64,000 bases of DNA from Podocnemis expansa (Eukaryota > Chordata > Testudines > Podocnemididae). The stretch covers positions 15,215,303 through 15,279,302 of the forward strand of contig ML682059.1 in the NCBI GenBank assembly GCA_007922195.1, written 5' to 3'. Position numbers and translations under genes: made by a program. The notes under the pieces were generated by a model, which was not told the DNA's origin, did no database searches, and saw nothing but the letters and a program-made list of their open reading frames with translations. Positions 1-9,940 of this stretch are shown piece after piece. The first letter of the stretch is position 1. The number at the start of each line of letters is the position of its first letter.

Positions 1-83
1 ATTTATTTATCACATGTTGGCCTTCAAAAGTGTCACAGGACTCCTTGTTTGTTTTGCTGCACTAGACTAACACCTCTACCCTT
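1..83 (+). repeat. Penelope-like retroelement 3' end (partial, cut by window edge)
   Basis: This is one of about six copies in the window of the same short tail. Read on this strand it runs through GTGTCACAGGACTCCTTG and ACTAGACTAACA to a fixed end near CTACCCTT. The constant end is the 3' end, because other copies are truncated or inverted at the opposite side. The left side continues outside the window. The family assignment rests on the longer copy at 43727-44236, which carries a coding tail. Confidence 0.6.
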
Positions 84-1720
84 CCAGAAGTTAACAGTAC
101 TGTTTCTATCATTGATATTCAGATTGAGGCTTACTCGCCTGAAGTGGGTCTTTAATGCGTTTCTTGTGGCTCTTTTCAGCATATGACCTTAAAATACTGT
201 GATTAATTATTAACTCAATCCAAGTTATTAACCAGGCAGAATACTTTTAGAATGTTATTTAATCAACTGTAGTTGATAAAATATTGGTACTTGGTCAGGT
301 GTTTCGCTGTGAAAATAATCTCTCATTCTCTAGTAAATAAAGGAATGAATTCACATTGCTGTGTCTCTTTTGGGTAATGTTGGTCACATACAGGACAAGC
401 AATGTAACTAAATTAACATTGCTATGGAATCCTCTGTTACTGCATTTCCTCATTCTCTGTGCTTTTCAGGCAGGTCGCTTGATGTTATGTCATGATAGTT
501 TTTATACTCAGCTTTTTGCATGCACATACATATGTGTTTATCTTTTCAGATGGAAAAAAAAATCTTTTATTAAATGGTACTAAGCCCAGGTGAGTAGCAA
601 GACATGAACTTTATCAGGACCCATGGCTGACACAGATGGGGTGGCTGAAAAACAAGAACTTCCTGTTTCTGGTCACACGACAGGAAGCAGGGAGATTGGG
701 AAGCCACCGGACAGGAAAGCTCCAGTTTAAGATAGTTTAAGTGGAGCTTGGGTGGGCCTGCTTTCAAAATGGAGCTCATCCAGGCTAGGTCTGTGGTTAA
801 GGTCGAGTACCTGTCATTTCCTTAAGGGGAAAAAGATTATAAGAACATTAGATGAGAACAATAGGTTTTCTGACTTCCAGTGTTCCCACTTAGCCTCCAC
901 AAGTCAGTTCAGCTCTATTCTCCAGCTTCTGTTGCTCCCTTAGTTTTGATTCCTAGTCTTCATTTTTGAAGTCTGCAGGATGTGTTGTGACCCTTCATAG
1001 GGCAGCAGACTTTACTGAGGTCCATAGCAGCCCCTATGGTCTTTAAATTTCACAGACAGACACACTGGAACTGGAGGCAGGGACCAAGGCTTGGAAGCTG
1101 ACAAATCATTAAAGCTGGGGAGTAGGCAGCTGGTGACACAGGAAATCCATAAAGATGGAATAGTCCACTAGAGACAAGCAAAAGTCTGCAGAATTTAGGG
1201 CCTCCTAAGGAGTTTGGTGCCTGTTCTTTTTCCCTTTGCACCTATATTCAGTGTTGAGTAGGTGAGGGCAAGTTTGAGATGAGACTGCTGTTAATACAGA
1301 CACACTGATAATTTATTGGGAACTATGTGCAGTGGTATATGCTAATTTATAATAGAAGAAAACTACTGAAAATGTAAAACAGATGTTGCCTGCCTTTTAC
1401 TTTATATTTGGATTTGTCTTTTGAATAACTTTTTATTTGCTGTCATTGGCAGCTCAGCTAACATCCTTTAGAAGCAAGCAAAGTACATAATTACTGACAA
1501 GAAAAGCAAATTCTTTGGGAAACATTCTCAAGTAAACCCACTCCTAGAAGGAAAATAGTAAGGGGACTTGTAAATAGATAAGCTGCACTTCAGACATGAA
1601 CAAACACATTTACCAGATAATTGGTAGATACTTTTCAAAGGATTTCTGTCTTGGAGATCCAAAAGCAAAACTAAGGCTGATCAACTCTTCCGAGTAAAGC
1701 TCTGTAGCTTCAACAGACTA
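84..1720. other. Unassigned AT-rich sequence
   Basis: I see no convincing coding region, RNA gene or repeat structure here. The open frames are short and lack recognisable motifs. Old, heavily mutated repeats could be present but cannot be supported by eye. Confidence 0.5.
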
Positions 1721-3250
1721 GCTATCTATACTTAGAAGGTTATTTTGAATTAACTTGATTCAAACTAATTCATTTGTACTAATAATGATTAGATCAAATT
1801 AAGTTAATTCAAACTAACATGGGCCCCCTGTGACGCTGTCTGTGTCTAGGGGACTGGTTATGATTATTTTTCATATTAGTATTTAATATTTGTAATAATC
1901 CATAGGGGACATGCCATGTTTATTATCAATAGAAAGGTTGTAATATGCTAGGAATGTTTATATGATTTATATGTAGGTATCATATTTGTATTAGAATCTA
2001 GGAATCTTATTTGTTTTATGTGTGTTCCAAGTTGGTTGAGCTGAGGCAATCCCAGACTGGGCGTCTACAACCTAATGTCCTGTTAATGGCCCATCAGGAG
2101 GGAACTCCCAGTTACAGTGGGCCCAAAAAGAAACCTGTTTGACCAGCTACCTGGACTGACCATGTGGCCCACCTCCATTTGGATCTGGCAAGGAATTTGA
2201 GATAAAAGGCCATCACCCATTCTCCATTTTGTCTTTAGTCTTCAGTCTCTGGCCTATCTGCAACCAACACCTGTCTCTGGAACTATTCTTCTGGGACTGG
2301 ACAAAGGACTGAGGCCCACCCAGCTGCTGCTGCTGCTGGGTGCATACCAGAGGAGTGGGACTAATCTGCAAACTACAAGATCTTTAAGGATTTGTTTTCT
2401 ATGGACTCTAAATCATTTGTATGTATGTGATTCACTTTGACCATTTAACATCTCTCATATATAGCTTGATTTCTTTTTATATTAAACCTTTAGTTGTAAT
2501 TACTAAAGGATTGGCTGGCAGCGTGGTATTGTGGGTAAGATCCAAACCTATATTGTTCTGGGTGATATGGCTGGCCCTTTGGGGTCAGGAGAACCTATTT
2601 CTTAAAGAGACCCAGTGGCTAGAGGGGACCATAGGATCTAATGTGCAGAAAGGGGGCTGTTTCTAGTTTATTATGCTTGGTGATAACCAGAGTGGTTAGT
2701 CAGAAGCATGTTTTGTTACTGACTGGGAGACTGGTTTAAGTACCACCCATCAGTGGTTTGGGGGTTTGGCCCCTGGTTTTGCAGCTTGCCCTGATTTTGG
2801 CACATTCAGAAGGCTATCCTAGGAGGCCTGGGTCACACCCGCTAGAAACCGAAATCAGATTAGCATGTTCATGGACAGGACTTGCTAGTTCAAATTAGGA
2901 GAGGGGCACCATTAAAAGAGTGGTAAGATGGCCCCCAAGAAGGACCATGTCCCCACCCAATATATAGAAAGAGGAAGGCACCCTGGGAGGAAGAAGGTCA
3001 AAAAATCAGAAATTTGAATTAATGGTTAGCTTGAATTAACACAGCTACATTGGGTTAATTTGAACTAATAAGTTTGAATTAACCCTTACTTCGAAGTTAA
3101 GCTAGGTTTTATAACTTTGAAGTAGGCTTTCATTAATTTGAACTAAGGACTTCCTTAGTTTGAAGTACTGAAAGGCAGTGTAGCCATGCATTAATTTAAT
3201 TTGAATTAATCCTCATTAAGTCAAATTAAATTGTAAGTGTAGACATACCC
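1721..3250. mobile_element. Foldback (Harbinger-type MITE), TTAGTTC-arm class, interrupted by an LTR
   Basis: The left end (GCTATCTATACTTAG, 1721) and right end (CTTACACTTAGAC-like when reversed; AAGTGTAGACATACCC, ending 3250) form terminal inverted repeats. The arms are AT-rich with repeated TTGAATTAA/TTCAAACTAA words, the same class as 28652-29055. The bases ACTA lie directly outside both ends (1717-1720 and 3251-3254), consistent with a target duplication. About 1 kb of unrelated sequence, the LTR at 1829-2837, splits the element. The bases 2838-3000 are not explained by either. Confidence 0.6.
1829..2837 (+). mobile_element. Solo LTR (ERV-like), 1009 bp
   Basis: The segment begins TGTGAC and ends GTCACA, giving the TG...CA ends with a short inverted repeat expected of an LTR. 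Flanks are CCCCC (1824-1828) and CCCGC (2838-2842), an imperfect 5-bp target duplication. A TATA-like GATAAAAGG lies near 2201 and an ATTAAA polyadenylation-type signal near 2482, in the right order for U3-R-U5 on the + strand. No internal viral genes follow, so I read it as a recombined solo LTR. The boundaries and superfamily are inference. Confidence 0.55.
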
Positions 3251-4318
3251 ACTAGTAATTGAGAAAAGCCATGTATTTTAGCTCAGCTGATGTGCCAGAA
3301 ACACTCTTTGTCTTGAGTTATCTAATAGTCATTATAGGCTCTGCCATCTATTCTGGTTTCATAAGGGGAAGAATTTACCACATCTGGGGGAAGAGTGGCC
3401 TCCAATGAAGTGTTTACCTCTGGCCATGTGGGAACCTCCTTTTCAAGGCTTTGAAGGGTTTGAGTTACATCATATAGAAAAAGGTGTGAGGCTGATAGCA
3501 GACTCTACCCTAGATTGCCTATGACACCATCTGGCCTTTTGCCTTCCGCTATCCTCACTGGAAGTGAGGATTGGCAAGTCTTGGCATATATGAAGGGATT
3601 TCTGACTATCTTTGCTCTTGTAGGAGCTACAGTGTCAGAGATTTTGGGAGCTTTTCCTGAGGTGTAAGGCTCTCTATAGTTTGCCTAGGCCTCTGCAGAT
3701 CCCCTGAGAGTTATGTGGATCTTAGGGATCCTCTGGTTTTGGGAGGTCAATCTCCAACCTTCTTAAAGATGGAGTGGGGACAGACAACACGCTAAAACCA
3801 GAAGAATGAAAGAGAAATGCTCCAGTGGTTATATAGCTTGAATATTTTATATAATAGCTTGAATAGTTAATGATGCATTTTTTATAGATTGCACATTGCA
3901 TATCTAGAGATTAACAGACTGAGTATGTTAGTTAATGAAAATATCTAATCATCATAATAAATAAACCTTAACAAAAATCTTTAGTCAGTTACTTTGTTAC
4001 CAAAGTAGAAAGAACCTTTTAATGATGGGACATTTAGCTGAGAGAGCATTTTTTATGCAATTGTTCAATAGATAAAAACATTATGAAATGCTCATTATTA
4101 CAGTGAGGAAGTTGGTGTGTTCTAATTTCTTAAAACACCAAAAAGCATTTGTGATACGTGTTTGTTGATGCAAAATTGCAAATGCAGGCTATGGAATGCG
4201 ATATAGCAGTTTTATTTTCTATTCTTAGATAAACTATATATACAGTGGAAAAGCCAGTAACACTGAAATTTAGCTTGAAAGTTCAAAATGTCCTTTATTA
4301 TCTTATTTTAATCACCAT
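3251..4318. other. Unassigned sequence
   Basis: No gene or repeat could be supported. The composition is ordinary AT-rich intergenic. Confidence 0.5.
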
Positions 4319-4767
4319 GGCTATGTCCACACATACATCATTATTTCGAAATAACCCATTTCGAAATGAATTATTTTGAAATAAAGTCCTTATTTCAAAA
4401 TAAGTTCATTCGAATTAACAGTTTGTTAATTCAAATTAAGGGAAAACCTGCTTCCAAAATAGCCATTGTTTCGAAATGGTTATTTCGAAACAAGGCCATT
4501 CGGACATGTTGTTTCGAAACAGTTGGTTCGAAACAATGGTGGTGTTTCAAAACAACGTTTCCGAACACCATTGTTTTGAAATAACCCTTTCAAAACAATG
4601 GCTATTTCAATTAGATGCGAGGTTTAACGGTTTCGAAAGAATGGCCATTATTTTGAAACAATGGGTCCCGTTGTTTCGAAATAACAGTGCGTCGTGTGGA
4701 CATGCCGCTTCTTATTTCGAAACAACCTCTGTTGTTTTGAAATAAGAAGCCTGTGTGGACATACGCC
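4319..4767. mobile_element. Foldback MITE, TTTCGAAA-arm class (449 bp)
   Basis: Ends are GGCTATGTCCACAC on the left and GTGTGGACATACGCC on the right, which are inverted repeats. The body is a series of self-complementary words (TTATTTCGAAATAA, GTTTCGAAAC and TTTTGAAA/TTTCAAAA decay forms). The internal double palindrome around TTCGAATTAACA / TGTTAATTC is at about 4407-4440. The terminal bases match those of the Harbinger element at 13316-17397. The target duplication is not clean here. Confidence 0.8.
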
Positions 4768-5256
4768 ATGAGATAGATAGTGTGTTCCAAGTTGTTAAGA
4801 CAACATAGCTCCAAAGAACCCTAAAAAGATATTTGGCAAGGTATTAAACCATGTTAGTTTGCTTTACAAGCAGATTTGTTCCAAATACTTTCCTTTGTGA
4901 CCTTGGCCATGTCATCTGGGATGTATTAGCAGGAGTGTTGTAAGCGAGACATAAGAAGTAATTTTTCTGCTCTACTATGCATTGATTAGGTTTCACCTGG
5001 TGTATTGCGTCCAGTTCTGGGTGCCACATTTCAGAAAAGATGTGGATAAATTGGAGAAAGCCTAAAGAAGAACAACAAAAATGACTGAAGATCAAGAAAA
5101 CATGAAGAAGATTATAAAAAAATGGGTTCGTTATTTTGGTGAACAGAGGTCTGTGAGGAAACAGGATAACAGTTTTCAAGTACATACAAGGTTATTACAA
5201 GAAAATAGGAAAAAAACTTGTTCCTGTTAACCTCTGAGGATATGATAAGAAGCAGT

Positions 5257-5719
5257 GGGTGCGTTCACACAGGGCTTGTATTTCGAAACAACACTGGTTG
5301 TTTCGAAATCATAGAATCATAGAATCATAGGGTTGGAAGGGACCCCACAAGGTCATCTAGTCCAACCCCCTGCCAAAAAAAGCAGGACCACTCCCATTAG
5401 ATCATCCCAGTCAGTGTTTTGTCCAGCTGGGACTTGAACACCTCCAGAGATGGAGATTCCACCACCTCCCTAGGCAACTTATTCCAATGCTTCACCACTC
5501 GCCTAGTAAGGAAGTTTTTCCTAATATCCAGCCTGGACCGCCCCAGCTGTAACTTGAAACCATTGCTTCTCGTTCTGCCCTCTGTTACTACCGAGAACAG
5601 TCGAGCTCCCTCCTCCTTGGAGCAACCCTTCAAGTAGTTGAAGGTTGCTATCAAATCCCCCCTCAGTCTTCTCTTCTGCAGGCTTGTTTCGAAACAAGCA
5701 CTTGTGTGTGAACATAACC
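5257..5719. mobile_element. Small foldback MITE, itself interrupted by CR1
   Basis: The left end GGGTGCGTTCACAC and right end GTGTGTGAACATAACC are inverted repeats. A 3-bp target duplication AGT flanks both ends inside the older CR1. The element was only about 80 bp before a CR1 fragment (5309-5683) landed in it. It belongs to the GTTCACAC-ended subgroup also seen at 32461 and 55559. Confidence 0.8.
5309..5683 (-). mobile_element. CR1 LINE 3' end, 5'-truncated
   Basis: The minus strand encodes the conserved CR1 carboxyl terminus: [15 protein letters not shown], then [16 protein letters not shown], then [13 protein letters not shown], ending [11 protein letters not shown] (about 85 residues, 5654 to 5397). 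It is followed by the typical CR1 tail of ATTCTATG repeats (5309-5330 on this strand). The 11 bases TTGTTTCGAAA occur on both sides (5298-5308 and 5684-5694), a likely target duplication in the foldback arm. The reading frame is intact, so this copy is younger than its surroundings. Confidence 0.9.
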
Positions 5720-5780
5720 AGTAGGCTTAAATTGCAACAAAGGAGGCTTGGACATTGTGAAAAACTTCCAAACAGTCAGA

Positions 5781-5905
5781 TTCAAAGGGGTAGCTGTGTT
5801 AGTTTAGTTCAGGAAAACAAGTAAGGAGTCCTGTGGCACTTCAAGACTAACCAGTTTATTTATCACATGAGCTTTTGTGGGAGCAAATCCCACTTCATCA
5901 GATGC
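5781..5905 (-). repeat. Penelope-like retroelement 3' end
   Basis: Same tail family as 1-83, in the opposite orientation. The constant 3' end is TTCAAAGGGGTAGC at 5781 and the 5' side is cut off in CACTTCATCAGATGC. It is uninverted. A TCAGAT beside each end may be a duplication, but CATCAGATGC is also native to the family, so this cannot be decided. Confidence 0.7.
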
Positions 5906-6226
5906 TCTGTCTCTTGGTCTCCTCTGGGGTCAGGGTGCCACATGGCATAGCAGTGGTGTTGGAGTCCTGAGCGGGACTAGAGACAGACATCTGCCTCCTT
6001 CCCTGCATCCCTCCCAACTGAGCTAAAGGGCCCATCTCTTATATCACCTGTCCCCCTGTTCTACTTCTGGCAGGGGTGTTGGGTTAAAGTGGCTTTCCCA
6101 CCAGGGGGATATTAATGCTTCCTCCCTGACAGACTCAGAGGGAGGCCACGCTGCCTTACCACAAGATCTAAGAGAATAAAGAATATTTAGTATGACAATG
6201 AAGCATTATCACCTTTGTCAGATATC
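5906..6226. other. Unassigned sequence between two retroelement tails
   Basis: The stretch is moderately GC-rich and contains no supported gene. It could be part of an LTR (TTATATCACC near 6038 is TATA-like), but the ends are not visible. Confidence 0.4.
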
Positions 6227-6237
6227 TTGTTTGCATG

Positions 6238-6308
6238 ATCCAAAGGGGTAGCCATGTTAGTCTAGTTCAGCAAAACAAACAAAAGTGCCACAGGACTCCT
6301 TGTTTGTC
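6238..6308 (-). repeat. Penelope-like 3' end with inverted 5' part
   Basis: The first ~42 bases (6238-6279) are the family tail on the minus strand. The next ~29 bases (AAGTGCCACAGGACTCCTTG...) are the adjoining segment in the opposite orientation. The flanks TTGTTTGCATG (6227-6237) and TTGTTTTCATG (6309-6319) match at 10 of 11 bases, so the whole rearranged unit was inserted in one event. This is the structure expected from twin priming during target-primed reverse transcription. Confidence 0.7.
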
Positions 6309-6319
6309 TTGTTTTCATG

Positions 6320-7772
6320 TGTTCCAGTAGTAATTCTTATTGGAAGAAACATCAAAAATCTTTATATTAATACTGTGTTTGTGACTGTCTATCCAGTTAG
6401 TGCTCAGCTATGTTTAAACTCCATTGTTAAAAAGAAAACCCAAATAAACCAACCTATTTGCTAAAAAGTATGCAATAAAATCCCAACTCTATTGAAGTCA
6501 GTGAAAGTTATGCCACTGACTTCCGTGGGTCCAGGATTACCCAACAAGTTCAGACCTGTTCATGTGCCTGGACAATTGCTATTTTTCTGTCAAGGTTTTT
6601 ATCATTTCAAATAAAGACTTTGATAGCATGAAGTTGTTTTATAAATCCTTCAAGCATCAGCAGCTACAACATGCTTAAAACATAATTGAATCTAGGAAGA
6701 GCTGTAAGTTGCATACTGTTGCACTCTGCCATAGTGAGTGCTTATATTCTACAGTTAACGATATGGTTATACAAAGACTGCTTTACAAAGCAGATGCTGT
6801 ATTTCATGATTCACTAAACTACGATTTAAGCAAATCGATATGGATACGGATATGTAAGGCCAGAACTAAGGAAAATAGAAATGGTAGACATCCAAATAAG
6901 AGCTGCTACTCCCCTTTTAGGTTCCTAAGGAATATTCTGCTATAGATCTGTGGCATATTCATCTCTACCAATAAGAGATAACACAGTAAGGGTGATAGTG
7001 GTAAAGGCTGACGACTTATGATGTTATACTTACGGTAAAAAATAAGAGTGAGATAATAGTAGCTTTGCCTACTTCCAAATTTTGGCTAATGTAGAAATAT
7101 CCATGTCTGTTTATATATTCAGCTAAATGGGCGTCTCTGCTTAAATCAGAGGATTAATCTGAATTGTGGGCAGGGGGGAGGGGAATCAATGTTCCTGATA
7201 GCTATGTAACCTGAAACTGGAAAAGTTAAAAGAGTTTAGACTAAGCCAATGCACAGGAGATTGATACAGAAATAAATACAAATCTAAGCAAGTTGTTTGC
7301 TACAAGAAGATCTACAGATTTGTGTTGTCTCAAGAAGGGTGTCATGTAAAAACCCTGTATTGTGTTTGCTAACTCCTCATCTTATCAAAAAGATCAAGAC
7401 TATATATAACGAACCATGACTGTAGCCTCTCTCTGGGATGTGCTTTCCATTTAATAATATAGGGCTGAAGCTAAAGGCCGATATCTGAGCTAGTCCATAA
7501 TGCAGCTTTCACTTTCTTTTACTTTGAATGTCGAAGATGCTTTTATTTGATTTTTTTTATTTTCTGTAATATAGCTAGTAAACCTTAATTGCATATAAAC
7601 TAAACAGAATTGCATATCTGACTGTTATCTCAACTATGATGCAATGTTGCTTTCCTGGGAAACTGCTGGGTGTGTAGCTCTTGTGAAAATCTGGAGAAGA
7701 AAATAGGTCTATCAGGGTGTAGATAAGAAATTACAATAAAAAAAGCTACATTAAAAGAGTGTTAAGGTAATA
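6320..7772. other. Unassigned AT-rich sequence
   Basis: No gene, RNA or repeat could be supported. The 78-residue frame starting at 6709 shows no motif or composition suggesting a real protein. Confidence 0.5.
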
Positions 7773-7900
7773 CAGGAACATAGGAATTGCCACACTGGCT
7801 CAGACGGAGAGTCCTTTTATTCCAAAATCTTATCTCTGAGAATGGCCAGAAGTAGATGTTTCTGATACAGGAATTAAAAAAAAAAGGACAATCTGCTACA
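7773..7900 (+). repeat. Interspersed repeat fragment (probable LINE 3' end)
   Basis: The phrase ACATAGGAATTGCCACACTGGCTCAGAC followed by a GAATGGCCAGAAGTAG-like block resembles a common reptile/bird interspersed repeat. The copy is heavily mutated and its limits are approximate. Confidence 0.4.
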
Positions 7901-8314
7901 CACATAATCCTTAGCATCATCTATTATAATTAGAAGTTGGCATAATTCCTGAAGCAAAACGTTTAACATCCCTTCCAAAATAGTTGTTGACTTGAACACT
8001 TAAAACCTCAAGTTTTAGAGTGTAGAATTCTTTAGCACTTTATATGTTCAAGGCTTTCAAAGAGGCAGGCGACAAAGCCTGTAATTAATCATAAAAAAGG
8101 CAATGTTAACAGAAGGCAATATATCAATGGAAAAATACAATAAAGTCATAGGAGCAATAAGAGGGAAATCATTACGGATATCTACTCAACATCTTAGCAG
8201 TCCATACACAAATGTAAAGATTATGAGGAATAAACATGAATAACTGGACATTTTAGTGCACAAGTTAAATTATGACAATTGGCATTAGACACGTTAGAAT
8301 AAATCTCATGAATA
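7901..8314. other. Unassigned AT-rich sequence
   Basis: Nothing recognisable. It may continue the degraded repeat on its left. Confidence 0.4.
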
Positions 8315-9940
8315 TAGGAACATAGGGGTACAGCTTATTCAGGAACAACAGACAGGAGAAAAAGAGAGAAGGTGTTGCATTATACATCAAGAAAATATAC
8401 CCTGGCTCTGAGCTCCAGAAAGGGGTGAGGCAGACCAATTAGAAGGCTCTTGGCAAAGTTGAAAGGTGCAAAAAAATAGGGCTGACATCATGATAGGGTT
8501 CCAAATGCACAGCCATGTTAGTCTAGTCCAGCAAAAGAAGTGTCTGATGAACTGGGATTTTCTCCAACAAACTCATGCAATAAATGTGTTAGTCTTTAAG
8601 TGCCACAGAACACCTTGCTTCTTTTATCATGATAGGTGTTTCTTATAGACTGCAAAACAGGAAGAAGAGATAGATGAAGCATTTCTAGAACAAATAACAG
8701 AAAAGTTCAAAAGAAAGTATCTGATAGTAATGGGGGACTTTAACTTCCATCTGGAAGCATTTAGAAGACAAAAGGGTTACAAGGAACAGCTAATATGGAT
8801 TTATCAAGAACAAATCATACTAAACTAACCTAATTTCCTTCTTTGAAAAGGTTATTGGCCTATTAATAGTAGGGAAGCAGCAGACATTGTATAATCTTGA
8901 CTAACAGGTCTGTAATTGGCTTTACTGCCTTCAGAATCCAGCTCTAAAGGCAATACAGAAGTGTGTGTCACATTCACTTCAGCACTGCCTTCAGAGCTGG
9001 GCTCCCAGTTAGCAGGCACAGAGCCTCTTACAGCTGGCAGAGGTTCCCAGAGGTAGGTGTGATCTAGCCCTGGATGTGGTCAGAGGAGGGGAAAAGGAAA
9101 TCCCACTCCTCCCTGGCCCAGCCAGGACTAGCAACTGGAGCTCAGCACACACAAGCATATCCTGTCTGGGATGTCCCCAGTCCTGCCAACACAAAGAAGA
9201 GCTGGATGACAGTGAAGGCTGCTGTGAAAGAAAATGGAATGAAATTTAATAGTAGAAAGTGCAAGGTCATTTACTTAGGGTCCAGTAATAAGAATCTCTG
9301 TTATGAGTGGAGGGCTAATCAATTGCATATGATGGACAAGGAAAAAGAAATGAGTGCATGGGTCGCTCACAGGATGACAGTGAGTTACCAATGTGATATG
9401 ACTATAAAAAGGTGAATATGATCCTATGACTTATTAACCAAGGTATTTCTAGAAAAAATGCAGATGCATTAATGACATTGTACAAGGCACATGCAAGACC
9501 TCACCTGGAATACCGTGTACAGTTCTGGTCACCCATTTTCATGAAAGACACTTTTAGACTGAAACAGGTACAAAGAGCTACTAACATGATTAGGAGAATG
9601 GAGGGCCTATTGTACGAGAAGAGGTGGGAGGAGCTTGACTTTTTTAATCTGTGAAAAAGAAGACCAAAAAGGGATATGATTGCCCTCTATAAATGCACCA
9701 TGGAAGTAAATACAAATGAGAGTGAAGAACTATTTAAACTAGACATCAGTGCTGGCATAAGAACAAATGGATATAAAGTGACCATGAACAAATACAGGCT
9801 GAAAATTAGAAGAATGTTTCTAACCACCCAAAGGGTAAGGTTCTGGAACAGCTTCTCAACAGGACTTGTGAGTGCAAACAAATTAATTAGCTTAACAGAG
9901 AGCTGGAAAAAAATTACAAGCACAATTGTATGAGGGGGTT
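8315..9940 (+). mobile_element. Decayed CR1-like LINE, endonuclease to RT C-terminus
   Basis: Fragments of a CR1 ORF2 follow each other in order on the + strand. They are an endonuclease piece (KKREGVALYIKK near 8365), a second endonuclease box (LIVMGDFNFHLEAF near 8722), thumb-region sequence (MKFNSRKCKVIYLG near 9240), ARPHLEYRVQFWSP (near 9490-9535), and a C-terminal part with MIALYKCTMEVN and YRLKIRRMFLTTQRVRFWN (9676-9850), ending near 9933. There are several frameshifts, stops and internal losses, since the palm region is missing. A Penelope-like tail is inserted at 8498-8625. It is inactive and old. Confidence 0.75.
8498..8625 (-). repeat. Penelope-like 3' end with inverted 5' part and perfect 11-bp duplication
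   Basis: ATCATGATAGG flanks both sides exactly (8487-8497 and 8626-8636). The left ~43 bases are the family tail on the minus strand (constant end CCAAATGCACAGCC...). The right ~85 bases are the adjoining upstream segment in the opposite orientation (TGTCTGATGAACTGGG... to ...ACACCTTGCTTCTTTT). The word AAAAGAAG, or its complement, sits at both breakpoints. On the minus strand the order is inverted 5' portion, then sense 3' portion, which is the classic twin-priming product. Confidence 0.8.

Larger units (their letters stand above)
4915..5782 (+). mobile_element. CR1 LINE remnant, split by a foldback insertion
   Basis: The + strand translation gives decayed CR1 reverse-transcriptase C-terminal sequence. 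YCVQFWVPHFRKDVDKLEK is readable around 4997-5060, followed by a region resembling the IALYK-type tail. The CR1 resumes after 5722 with CTTAAATTGCAACAAAGGAGG, matching the usual continuation. The sequence is interrupted exactly at AGT (5254-5256 and 5720-5722) by the small foldback element 5257-5719. Many frameshifts and stops make it an inactive fossil. Confidence 0.75.

Noticed and set aside
4319..4767. CRISPR-like or microRNA-like arrays of palindromes
   Set aside because: The repeats are self-complementary words of variable spacing in a vertebrate transposon, with terminal inverted repeats and target duplications. There are no unique spacers of equal length.
5781..5905. Calling this tail a tRNA-derived SINE on the + strand
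   Set aside because: No polymerase III A and B boxes are evident, and the inverted copies with target duplications require the 3' end to be on the other side.
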